Assembly: GCA_026874595.1 (NCBI GenBank)
Contig: CM049317.1
Span: 65,758,618-65,822,617 of the forward strand
Length of the DNA stretch: 64,000 bases
From: Sipunculus nudus
Taxonomy: Eukaryota; Annelida; Sipuncula; Golfingiida; Sipunculidae
Reading direction: 5' to 3'
Positions 12,622 to 23,035 of this stretch are shown here, in pieces. The notes below the pieces were generated by a model. That model was not told the origin of the DNA, did no database searches, and saw nothing but the letters and a program-made list of their open reading frames with translations. Position numbers and translations under genes: made by a program. Position 1 is the stretch's first letter. Each line of letters starts with the position of its first letter.

Positions 12622-14520
12622 AAATTGAATAAAACATCCAAAACATCTAAGCATTTTCATAAAATCAATAAAATATCTAAGAATTATCATTAAATCAATA
12701 AAATAACTAAGCATTATCATTAAATCAATAAAATAACTAAGCATTATCATTTAATCTTTAAATCATCTAAGCATTATCATTAAATCAATAAATCATCTAA
12801 GCATTATCATTAAATCAATAAATCATCTAAGCATTATCATTTAATCAATAAATCATCTAAGCATTATCATTAAATCAGTAAATCATATAAGCATTTCATT
12901 AAATCAATAAAATATCTAATAATTTTCAGTAAATCAATAAATCATCTAAGCATTATCATTAAATCAATCAATCATATAAGCATTATCATTAAATCAATAA
13001 ATCATCTAAGCATTATCATTAAATCGATAAATCATCTAAATTTTATCTTTAAATCAATAAATCATTTTATGTTTTAGAAAAACTATGCTTTGTGTCTTGT
13101 AAAGCGCTTTTGATAACTATTTTGTTGAATTAGTGCTATATATATTAAATATATTATTATATCATTATTGTTTAATCATCTAAGCATTATCAATAAATCA
13201 ATAAAATAACCAAGCATTATCATTTAATCTTTAAATCATCTAAGCATTTTCATTAAATCAATAAATCATCTAAGCATTATCATTAAATCAATAAATCATC
13301 AAGCATTATCATTAAATCAATAAATCATCTAAGCATTATCATTAAATCAATAATTCATATAAGCATTTCATTAAATCAATAAAATATCTAATAATTTTCA
13401 TTAAATCAATAAATCATCTAAGCATAATCATTAAATCAATCAATCATATAAGCATTATCATTAAATCGATAAATCATCTAACTATTATCATTAAATCAAT
13501 AAGTCATCTAAGCATTATCATTAAATCAATAAATCATATAAGCATTATCATTAAATCAATAAATCATCTAAGCATTATCATTAAATCAATAAATCATATA
13601 AGCATTATCATTAAATCAATAAATCATATAAGCATTATCATTAAATCAATAAATCATATAAGTATTTTCATTAAATCAATAAATCATTTAAGCATTATCA
13701 TTTAATCATTAAATCATCTAAGCATTATCATTAAATCAATAAATCATCTAAGCATTATCATTAAATCAATAAATCATTTAAGCATTATCATTAAATCAAT
13801 AAATCATATAAGCATTTTCATAAAATCAATAAAATATCTAAGTATTTTCATTAAATAAATAAATCATGTAAGCATTATCATTTAATCATTAAATCATCTA
13901 AGCATTATCATTAAATCAATAAATCATATAAGCATTATCATTAAATCAATAAATCTTCTAAGCATTATCATTATATCAATAAATTATATAAGCATTATCA
14001 ATAAATCAATAAATCATCTAAGCATTATCATTAAATCAACAAAATAACTAAGTATTTTCATTAAATCAATAAATCATATAAGCATTATCATTAAATCAAC
14101 AAAATAACTAAGTATTTTCATTAAATCAATAAATCATATAAGCATTATCATTAAATCAATAAATCATCTAAGCATTATCATTAAATCAATAAATCATATA
14201 AGCATTATCATTAAATCAATAAATCATCTAAGCATTTTCATTAAATCAATAAAATATCTAAAAATTATCATTAAATCAATAAATCATCTAAGCATTATCA
14301 ATAAATCAATAAAATGTCTAAGAATTATCATTAAATCAATAAGATATTTAAGCATTATCATTAATCCATAATATATCTAACCATTACCAGAACTCAATAA
14401 AATATCTTAGCTTACCTTTAAATCAATAAAATTTCTAAGCATTATCATTAAATCAATAAAATATCTAAGCATTACCAAAAAATCAATAAAATATCCAAGC
14501 AGTTTTATAAAATAAACAAA
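12622..14520. repeat. 30-bp AT-rich minisatellite, about 60 units
   Basis: Tandem copies of a 30-bp unit close to AAATCATCTAAGCATTATCA followed by TTAAATCAAT, with scattered substitutions. Variants of CATCTAAGC/CATATAAGC/ATATCTAAG alternate. A short non-repetitive interruption lies at about 13065-13165. The array fills most of the intron between the second LDLa exon and the EB exon of gene A. It has no coding potential. Confidence 0.95.
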
Positions 14521-14707
14521 ATATGATTTCTACAATCAACATAAAATGTATCTTTAAAAAATGTGTATATTCAATTACTCATTTATATAAGATTGCTGTT
14601 AAATGCATGTGTATATTTGAGTGTTACTTTGCGAAAGTTTCTATCAGTTATTCCATGAAGTGTGTTCTATTTCCACTTAACTCATCTTATTTTAAATTTC
14701 TCTTCAG

Positions 14708-14851
14708 AAAAGTATATTGGCAGCAGCTGTCAAAACGGGCCAGAGCACAAGCCATGCAGTGATTTTGTGCCTCACACTGGATGTATCGACGGGGAATGTT
14801 CGTGTGATGATGAATACATACCCGACGAGGACAAGCTGAGATGTGTGATAG
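14708..14851 (+). CDS. Gene A exon: EB/EGF-like cysteine-rich module
   Basis: A 48-codon exon between CTCTTCAG and GTAAGT, phase 1 on both sides. Key parts are IGSSCQNG, KPCSDF, TGCIDGECSCDDEY and LRCVI. Six cysteines in the order C-C-C-CxC-C match the EB/EGF-like modules repeated many times in gene B, whose modules also start with an [IV]G-[DS]-x-C motif. Such modules form disulfide-stabilised extracellular spacers. In gene A there is one, placed between the LDLa modules and the mucin-like stalk. Its last base (G) plus TA of the next exon gives an in-frame valine. Confidence 0.8.
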
Positions 14852-15101
14852 GTAAGTGAACGATCTGGGCAATAGTATAGGCCTGCCAATAAAAAACGTC
14901 CGACTAAAAGCCCCATGCGAAGTTTAGATGGCATTTTCAACCCTTCCAGTTGTCTATTTTCTCACTCTTTTCCTGAATACATACCTATGCAGCCTAATGG
15001 GAGCAAATATAGAAGATATAAAATAATGAATTGAAATCGATCATCGATTTTAATGCCCTAGAATCATACATTATACGAGGAAACTTATGGAAATGGTTAG
15101 A

Positions 15102-15103
<2 letters not shown>

Positions 15104-15170
<67 letters not shown>
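15104..15170. repeat. (TA)n microsatellite
   Basis: Nearly pure TA dinucleotides with one AA break, inside the intron before the last gene A exon. Confidence 0.95.
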
Positions 15171-15171
<1 letters not shown>

Positions 15172-15638
15172 CCACAGATATTTTCAACAGAAATAATATA
15201 CAAAAAAATAAGGGTATCTTCAATACGTATCGCATATCGCTTTAAGTGTGTTGCGATACGTATTGTACCTGATCGTCACCCAACCCTAGTCTTTATCAAA
15301 TGTAAATTGTCCAACCATTTCATTTTATTTTTGGTTTAAACTAGACGGAAAACATGACTATAACGTTATCAAGAATCCAAGAATATTTTCTGTTGCATAT
15401 ATCATTCAAATTACGAAAGGTCCACAAAACGGTGCTAAGCCTATTTTTGGCGACATCTGTTTAATAAAAGAAAAGCTTACCTTATGATACGAATTATAAA
15501 GTGTTCAGCCTCCTGCGTTTCTTAATAAAATATTAGATTCTAGAAAAAATACAAAAAGTAAAATTTTCTTATTAAGGGTATTAGAGCTAACCTTTACTGA
15601 ACTGTTCAGTTATACTATTAGCACTCTTTCATTAGTCA

Positions 15639-15641
<3 letters not shown>

Positions 15642-15695
<54 letters not shown>
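15642..15695. repeat. (TA)n microsatellite
   Basis: Pure AT/TA run. The flanks TAGTCATTCATATA and TATATGACTA make the whole tract self-complementary. Confidence 0.95.
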
Positions 15696-15697
<2 letters not shown>

Positions 15698-15769
15698 CTA
15701 TGATTTTAAAGTAAATAGGAATTTCATACAAACCTATTATTTTACTTTCTTTTTTTTTCAATGATCAAG

Positions 15770-16479
15770 TAACCACCATGGCTACACCAGAAACCACTCA
15801 ACCAGAGACAACTCAAAACCCAGAACCTTCCAGTCAGCCACAGACTACCCTCACGGCGGATCCCCCGACAGAATCTCCAACAGAACCCACGACGGATACC
15901 CCGACGGTACCCTCGACAGAACAAAGTTCTGAAGCACAGTCCACGACTACAGAAGGCACAACGGCTAGTTCTATAACAGAAGAATTGATGACGACACAAA
16001 GTACGGAAAGCGTGACTACCGCAAACGATACACCAACTCAACCAGGAACTACCACGGAAGAACAGAAAAACACGGAAGATGTTCACTTTACCACCGCTTC
16101 CAACCCTGAAACAACAGCCGCTGCCACAGTGGTCAGCACAACCCAGGACACGACTAGCTCCGAATCAACAATCACTACCAGCGGTCAGACAGACCCATTG
16201 ACCACACCGGACACGACAACCGTAAGAACAAGCGATCCACATAGGTCAACCGAAGCAGAGAATGTAAAACCCGTCACAGAGGAAATAACTACTTCCCTAA
16301 TTGAAACCGAGGCTCCGACCTCGTTGCAGCCGACTGCTTCTAAAATCATGGAAGAAGAACCAAGATGGACGAAAAAGGATAGTGCGATCCGAGTAGTCTG
16401 TGGCGTCACTATTTTTGTTTTAGCTGTTGCAGATGTTATTCTTATTATTTTAATTTACAGTAAATTTTTCGCAAAATGA
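15770..16479 (+). CDS. Gene A terminal exon: Thr-rich mucin stalk and TM helix
   Basis: The final coding exon opens after the acceptor ATGATCAAG in phase 1 and runs to a TGA at 16477-16479. The first ~200 residues are threonine-rich (about 59 Thr by my count) with Ser, Pro, Glu and no cysteine, as expected of an O-glycosylated stalk. Then TKKDSAIRVVCGVTIFVLAV begins a single hydrophobic helix, which ends in the tail SKFFAK. Joined to the upstream LDLa and EB exons, this predicts a type I surface protein with essentially no cytoplasmic signalling tail. The in-frame ATG at 15778 sits in a near-ideal initiation context (ACCACCATGG), so an internally started, tail-anchored form is conceivable. 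No homologue is recognised for the stalk. Confidence 0.75.
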
Positions 16480-17569
16480 AACTGAGACTGGTAAAAATGT
16501 TATTTCTAAATACTGTTTACATGGTTGTGAGCCTCATGGGTATTCCAGATTCATAATGTTTGTTAATAATTCTTTGCGATTTAATTCAGTATGCTGTGTA
16601 TTATTGTATATAAGTTGACATGTTAAGAGAAAGCGTACTTTGACTTCATAAAGAGAAGCCGCAGTGCTGCACCCTGTTGGCTGGCGAGAGCAAATGTCAA
16701 GTGGGCATGCAGCCCGACCATATTTGTTTACAGTGTAAAGAATATATGGCTTTGTATTATCATTTTCTGTTGAACTACAGATGGTGAATATAATTTTGAA
16801 ATGCAATGAGTTTATTATTTTTAGCTTTCTAGTTGTAGATATAGAATTGAATGGCAGTGACGCAAAGTGGAAATTCCCTATGGCCATATTAACAACCTAA
16901 ACAATGAAAACGGCATTAAACACACAAAATGTAACATATAGTATATGCAGTAACCCAACCATGTATGGGTGAGCGTATATGTAATATTTCTTTTCTTACT
17001 TTCTAAAAATGAGCATTTTTTCGAGAAAAAAAAATTTTGATATTAAGTATATGAAAATATTCGGCAATGAAGATACCCCTGTATTTTAAGATTTGATTTA
17101 TAAAGTTACAAAAAAGGGTCATCAAGATTAATGTTATGTGCTCGATAGACTATTGATGATTTCCGACCACGTAAGATAAAAAAATGAATTTCAATCTTAA
17201 TGTTACCAAGAGGAGAATGTATTTACGAAATAATGAACGATAGAATAGTTTAGATATATACATCCGAAACGATCACATCGAAATTTTGCAGCGATGTATT
17301 AAGCGGTATGCAGTTTTGTTTACTCTTGTAGCCCACGATATTTTATGTAATTTATATATATATATATAAATATGTATATACAAAATAAAGCATGATTCCG
17401 TACGTTAAATCTACGTCACGTGAGTGAGTCACATGACCGTACAGTCGACACCGTGTGTGTACCCAAATCAATACATGTATACGTGGAAGTCCTTTTCTGT
17501 TATGAATTTATATGGTTGTGAAATGTATTGAGTTTTGAACGTTTATGAAAGGTTGGTCGTTTTTTTTTC
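16480..17569 (+). other. Probable 3' UTR and flank of gene A
   Basis: No frame or repeat of note follows the gene A stop codon. The region is AT-rich with a short TA run near 17352-17370. A first AATAAA is at 17384-17389 and a better-placed one at 17570-17575. The exact UTR end is not determinable without transcripts. Confidence 0.45.
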
Positions 17570-17575
17570 AATAAA
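17570..17575 (+). terminator. Candidate polyadenylation signal of gene A
   Basis: AATAAA followed within about 25-40 bases by a T/GT-rich downstream element (TTTTGTATCCTTGTG). It lies 1.1 kb beyond the stop. An alternative AATAAA lies at 17384-17389. Confidence 0.4.
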
Positions 17576-17910
17576 TTTATCTTAATCCTTTTGTATCCTT
17601 GTGTTTTTTTAGTCCTGTAGAGTGCAATGGGGAGGATCAGTTGTCTGTTTTACATTATTTTATAATGAATACTAGTTATTTTGTCGCCCCTCTCATGGGG
17701 GGGGGGGGGGGGGTGACATATGGTGTTTGGTCTGACATCTGTCGTCGTCCTCTGTATCAAATCTTGTGAACATGATAACATTTGAACGACTCAACATTTT
17801 TTTCATGAAATTTTAAATTTAAATTATTTCTACCAAAATCTCGAAGAGTTCGAAAACCGTTGAACTTGACCGTCATCATCACGGTCAATAGGCCAAAATA
17901 GAATTTTTTA

Positions 17911-18620
17911 GCTCAGCTGATTTTCAGTCATGCTGGGCTATAGCGATGGGTCTTTGTCTGGCGTCCTTCCGTCTGTCCGGCCGGCCGGCCGTCCGTCCGT
18001 TCGTTAGCAGGGCACAAATCGTAACCGTAGGGGCTAGGGCCATGAACCCTATGCAGTCTTAGAGGTTCTAAAAAGATCTCCTTGCAAACTTGAAATTAGG
18101 TCACTGCGACCTATATTCTCGAAGTTATGGGGTATGTTTGCACCCCCCAGAAATAACTCTTTTAGCCAAAATTTTCATCCAAAACCTTCCATCTTTCACA
18201 TACAGCTCACCTACCAACAAGGGAAGAACCATAATTATTTTGAGGTCACAAGGTCAAAGGTCAAGGTCACAGAACCAACTTCTTTGAAAAGCCTGTGGAT
18301 GCATTTTAAGCCAAACCTTTCATCCCAATTCTTTGATCTGTCACATATAGCTCACCTACTAAGTGGGAGAAGAATCCTATAGATGTTGAGGTCACAAGGT
18401 CAAAGGTCAGGGTCACAGGATCCACTTCTTTGAAAAGGTTGTGGACACATTTCAAGCTAGACCTTTAATTCCAAACCTTTCAGCATTGATATCGCTTCTC
18501 TGCCAACAGGGGAAAAGACCTGTTGATTTTGAGGTCAAAGGTCAAGTTCACAGCACCCTCTTCTTGCATATTAAAACAGGTGACCTTGCCCTTGATCTTC
18601 AAGGTCAATTAAGCCAAAAT
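17911..18620. repeat. GCTCAGCTG-family element with AGGTCA units
   Basis: Very similar to 8480-9130: GCTCAGCTGATTTTCAGTCA, a GTCCGTCC tract, then units with AGGTCAAAGGTCAAGGTCAC at 18241-18270 and 18388-18417. The right terminus typical of the family is missing, so the copy is truncated or merges into the next repeat. Open frames here are repeat-derived. Confidence 0.6.
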
Positions 18621-19837
18621 CGAAAGTATTCGTGAACTTTACTACTTTTGAATTATCAATATATTTTCATGAAATTTGTCTCGTGAAAGGTCTCTACCAA
18701 AATTTCGGACAAGTTCGAAAAATGGTGAACTTGACCTTCAATTCATGGGCAAATAGAATTATGTGTTAACCCCATGACTTTGGAAGACTTTTAATTTTAA
18801 TCAAGTTCCTTGAGGAGCTCAAACACTGGTGATCTTAATAAGGATCTTCAAACCAGCCAGAATTAAAACTCCGTTAAATTCATTACCTGGTAACCTTGAT
18901 CATCATCATACAAGGTCAAATCCTTGACCTGGATATTCAAAGTCAAATCTGCCAGAATAGAAATTATTTTTTAACGCTATAACTTTTGAACTTGTGAAAT
19001 GTCTCTACCAATATCTCGGACAAAAAATCCGAGCTGGACTCCGACTCGAATGTCCTGGACTCAAACTTGCACTCGGAGGGTGTGGACTCGACTATATTAC
19101 TGATAATTTGTGAATTAATAAGAAATAGATAAGACAACAGGTAAATTTATTTAAAACCTACTTAACAAATATTTTTTATTAATAGAATCAAATTGTGTTT
19201 TGGTGCTCGTCTGCTTTGAAACACAATTGTATTTTGCAACAGATGGTGCTGCGATAGCCCCTTAAAAATAATTTGAAATATCTGTCGCTTTATATAAACA
19301 ATAAAGAAAATAACCCCCTGAGCGCAGACTTTGCTCCAATTAAAAACCAAATACGTGCATGCCCGAGACGTGGCCACACATGAGTTCAGTGACAGAAGTC
19401 CAATGCGACAACCTTTAATTAAATTATAGATTATCAACCATGAGTTACTAGATTTATCCATTGAGTTGCAGATTGGTTTCTATATAAATTAATCGATGTC
19501 CAGTGCACAAAATAGTAACTGCATGCCGAAGGCCTAGCCGTTCTTTAGAAATATTATTATCAAGAATTTTGTCTATGACATTGCATGTGTAATATGACAC
19601 ACTGGGCTGACTCAAAAGAGTGTGTCTCATTTGCATGGATAGGGATTGTGGCGTAGGTATTGATATCGTGAAGAGGGTAATGTAGTCCGTTCAAATATGC
19701 TGGATAAGAATTGTTTCAAAGCAAATTACATAAACATGGGTGTCTTGTGGTAAGAACTTCACGGATTAAGTAAAGTAAAGTAAGCTCAGTTTGATATTTG
19801 ATAACTTTTTAATTATATAAATTAGCCATAGGTCAAT
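18621..19837. other. Intergenic between genes A and C
   Basis: 18621-19060 is degenerate repeat with GGTGAACTTGACC-like motifs. After that the sequence looks unique. Positions about 19620-19780 resemble the reverse complement of 30700-30930 (shared AGAATTGTTTC and ACATGGG blocks), an old dispersed repeat. No exon seen. Confidence 0.4.
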
Positions 19838-20092
19838 CACGCCGTATAAGACGCAAGTAAATGATAAAATCATTGTGGAAAAAAAGTATCCACCGATCCA
19901 ATTATGAATTATATTAATCTCTATGCCTGACTGGGAGGGAGTATTATATGATTATCATTCGTGTATTGTCTAAATAAAAATCAAAGGTAATATGAGAAAA
20001 TAAAGACCATTTAAATCAATAAGACGTCAGAAAATGCGTTGATATACAGACTCGTTTGTCAAACACGCTTCTTTTAAAATTGTAGTTTTGAG

Positions 20093-20103
20093 TTAAATAA
20101 AAG
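20093..20103 (+). promoter_or_regulatory. Possible TATA-like element of gene C
   Basis: TTAAATAAAAG lies about 75-85 bases before the ATG of the signal-peptide exon. The duplicated copy has TTAATAAAAG at the equivalent place (26251-26260). Position and conservation are suggestive only. Confidence 0.25.
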
Positions 20104-20176
20104 ACATTCATATTTGCTGACAACGTCGCCTGCATCGTGTCGGTCACACAGGTTTACTGATAAAAACCGACCGAAT

Positions 20177-20276
20177 ATGGAATTTAAAATCAGCTTGTTT
20201 ATTTTTATATTGATTGTTTTAAAGTTGGCCGAAGGCACAGTTCCGGGACTCGGTTTCTCAAGAGTGAAAGTTTCTG
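20177..20276 (+). CDS. Gene C first exon: signal peptide
   Basis: ATG at 20177 gives MEFKISLFIFILIVLKLAEG, then about 13 further residues, ending TCT-G before the donor GTATGT, so the exon leaves in phase 1. A short basic N-region, a 12-14 residue hydrophobic core and a small-residue AEG give a textbook secretion signal. The same frame is open upstream, but the earlier start would bury the hydrophobic core, so the ATG at 20177 is preferred. The next compatible + strand exon is the lectin-like one at 28920: G plus TC makes an in-frame valine. A second copy of this exon at 26329 has the same length and donor. Confidence 0.65.
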
Positions 20277-20630
20277 GTATGTGTTTATTTATGTATAAAT
20301 AAATACAAATCAATCCAAAAGTATTTTAAATTCATAATGGGCCCTTTTTAATTTTATACTAAGGTATACGTTTAGAAAATATTACGCTTTTTTTGTTTGT
20401 TTAATGTAACATGTATTAATCCATTTTTGGGATTAGTTTCTACATTTTTTTTTTGCTTGCTTAAAATTAAAATGTTTCATTTTGATTCGATTGATATCCT
20501 AAATTACTATGATATAATTAAAAAGGAAGATGTTTTCCCAGGATTTCTACCGTAAGGTTGCGACCAACAGTAACATGCCCTAGGGGCGGAAGATCAAGAT
20601 GTATCGACAACTTAAACAATCCAGAAAGAA

Positions 20631-22120
20631 CATATATTCTCCTTCTCTCGCTATATATACCGTAAAAACTCTTTCTATCGCCATATTTACCAAATATACT
20701 CCTTCCCTCGCCATATACACCGTATCTACTCTTTCTCTCGCCATATATACCGTATATACTCTTTCTCTCGCCATATATATCGTAAAAACTCTTTCTATCG
20801 CCATATTTACCGTATATACTCCTTCCCTCGCCATATACACCGTATTTACTCTTTCTCTCGTCATATATACCGTATATACTCTTTCTCTCGCCATATATAT
20901 CGTAAAAACTCTTTCTATCGCCATATTTACCAAATATACTCCTTCCCTCGCCATATACACCGTATCTACTCTTTCTCTCGCCATATATACCGTATATACT
21001 CTTTCTCTCGCCATATATATCGTAAAAACTCTTTCTATCGCCATATTTACCAAATATACTCCTTTCCTCGCCATATACACCGTATCTACTCTTTCTCTCG
21101 CTATATATACCGTATATACTCTTTCTCTCGCCATATATATCGTAAAAACTCTTTCTATCGCCATATTTACCGTATATACTCCTTCCCTCGCCATATACAC
21201 CGTATTTACTCTTTCTCTCGTCATATATACCGTATATACTCTTTCTCTCGCCATATATATCGTAAAAACTCTTTCTATCGCCATATTTACCGTATATACT
21301 CCTTCCCTCGCCATATACACCGTATTTACTCTTTCTCTCGTCATATATACCGTATATACTCTTTCTCTCGCCATATATATCGTAAAAACTCTTTCTATCG
21401 CCATATTTACCAAATATACTCCTTCCCTCGCCATATACACCGTATCTACTCTTTCTCTCGCCATATATACCGTATATACTCTTTCTCTCGCCATATATAT
21501 CGTAAAAACTCTTTCTATCGCCATATTTACCAAATATACTCCTTTCCTCGCCATATACACCGTATCTACTCTTTCTCTCGCTATATATACCGTATATACT
21601 CTTTCTCTCGCCATATATATCGTAAAAACTCTTTCTATCGCCATATTTACCGTATATACTCCTTCCCTCGCCATATACACCGTATTTACTCTTTCTCTCG
21701 TCATATATACCGTATATACTCTTTCTCTCGCTATATATACCGTATAAACTCTCTCTCTCGCCAAATATACCATATATACCCTTTCTTTCGCCATGTATAC
21801 CGTATATACTCTTTCTCTCGCCATGTTTACCGTACATACTCGTTCTCTAGCTATATATACCGTATATACTCGTTCTCTGGTCATATGTACCGTATTTCCT
21901 GTTCTACGCCATATATACCGTATAACTCGTTCTTTAGCCACATTAACTGTATACACTCGTTCTGTCGCCACATATACCGTATATACTCGCACTCCCTCCA
22001 CATATACCGTATACACTCGCTCACTGAATATATATACCGTATTTACCCGTTCTCTCGCCCTTTATGCTGTATATACTCGATTTCTCGCTATATACCATAT
22101 AAACTTGTTCTTACGCCAAC
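20631..22120. repeat. 30-bp minisatellite with 120/480-bp higher-order repeats
   Basis: About 50 units of a 30-bp sequence close to CTTTCTCTCGCCATATATAC followed by CGTATATACT. Four units form a 120-bp block. Blocks of 480 bp also recur: 20881-21120 is repeated at 21361-21600. Units after about 21745 are degenerate. Because 30 is divisible by three and the unit lacks stops in several frames, long frames run through on both strands (20599-21747 on +, 20518-21837 and 20580-22016 on -). They encode simple ten-residue repeats such as YGERKSIYGI. The duplicate at 26775-27120 is short and does not preserve those frames, so I treat the array as non-coding intron sequence. Confidence 0.9.
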
Positions 22121-22142
22121 GCCAGGGCATCAGTAATTACTA

Positions 22143-22336
22143 CAAGGGTTGATCCTTGATTTAAGAAAAGGAGGGGTCCAACCCAGGAGGGCTAATGACA
22201 AATCTGAAAAAAGGTCCCTAGATCCGGAAAATAGGGTCCAGGCCGCAAAATTGGACTAAAAGCCTTAAACAAGGTTGCAGTGGGTAAAAAAGGGGAGGTC
22301 CGGATCCCCTGAACCCCTCTCCTGGATCCACTACTG
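22143..22336. mobile_element. CAG...CTG short inverted-repeat element, copy 1
   Basis: Diverged copy (CAAGGGTTGATCCTTGATTT ... CCTGGATCCACTACTG) flanked by TACTA and TACTG, a near-perfect 5-bp target duplication. The orthologous insertion in the second duplicate (27152-27326) has TACTG on its left, so TACTG is the ancestral target and the insertion predates the duplication. Confidence 0.7.
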
Positions 22337-22992
22337 TACTGGTGATAAGTGAGTGTGGCGTATCAGCGAAGGTATCAATTTGGTGAAAGCTTCATGTCAG
22401 ATTAACGCATTCTTTACTATACATAATTATTGCAAATAGAGTTTTATTTCATGTTTGCGAGTTTTGAAATAGGGTTTGATAAGGGCAGGGAAATACGATA
22501 AGGACATACCTTGAGGCATGAATCTATCTACGGAGAGATCTTGGTGGCGTTTGAATCTGTAACAGCCGAGATGGAGAAATAAAGCTCTTTTGTGATGTGT
22601 CATTCATAACCTTTGGATTGAACCCAAACAGCAAATGTAAAGCTCATGGTTGACTGTTATTAAACCTGTAATTAAAAGTAATTGTACATTGAACTTGAAT
22701 ACGCAAATCCAAACAACTATTACTATTGTCATTACTTTCAAGGCAAGCCGGTTTCCGAGTGGAATGAGTGGTGTCCATGGCAACACGTCAGTCATGACAC
22801 TAGGTGCAGAAGCCGCAAAGGATTTCGTTCGCATACCTAAGAGTGGTCGTCCAATGAATGCAGACCGCATGGACATATATATAAGAATACCGGTATTTTA
22901 TAATTCAGGGCTCCTTTAAACCAGTGGTATAATAATTAACATTGCGTTTATATTTCGCAAGTATCTTGTACACCTAGCTCTATAAAATGCCA

Positions 22993-22995
<3 letters not shown>

Positions 22996-23035
<40 letters not shown>

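Larger units (their letters stand above)
19838..22995. repeat. Segmental duplication, left copy
   Basis: Homologous in order and direction to 26019-27975. Shared landmarks: left edge CGCCGTATAAGACGCAAGTA, the signal-peptide exon, the minisatellite, the CAG...CTG element, the block TGACACTAGGTGCAGAAGCC, and right edge CACCTAGCT...AAAATGCCACCA. The left copy is about 1.2 kb longer, mainly because its minisatellite is about four times longer. Confidence 0.9.

Noticed and set aside
20518-22016. Long minus-strand frames encoding Tyr/Gly/Arg or Val/Tyr/Met decapeptide repeats
   Set aside because: They follow automatically from a stop-free 30-bp tandem unit. Two minus frames and one plus frame are open at once, no signal peptide or splice context exists, and the duplicated array does not preserve them.
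22650-22919. Open frame conserved in part with 27639-27911 within the segmental duplication
   Set aside because: The frames diverge by a shift at the 3' end, and conservation is explained by the duplication itself.
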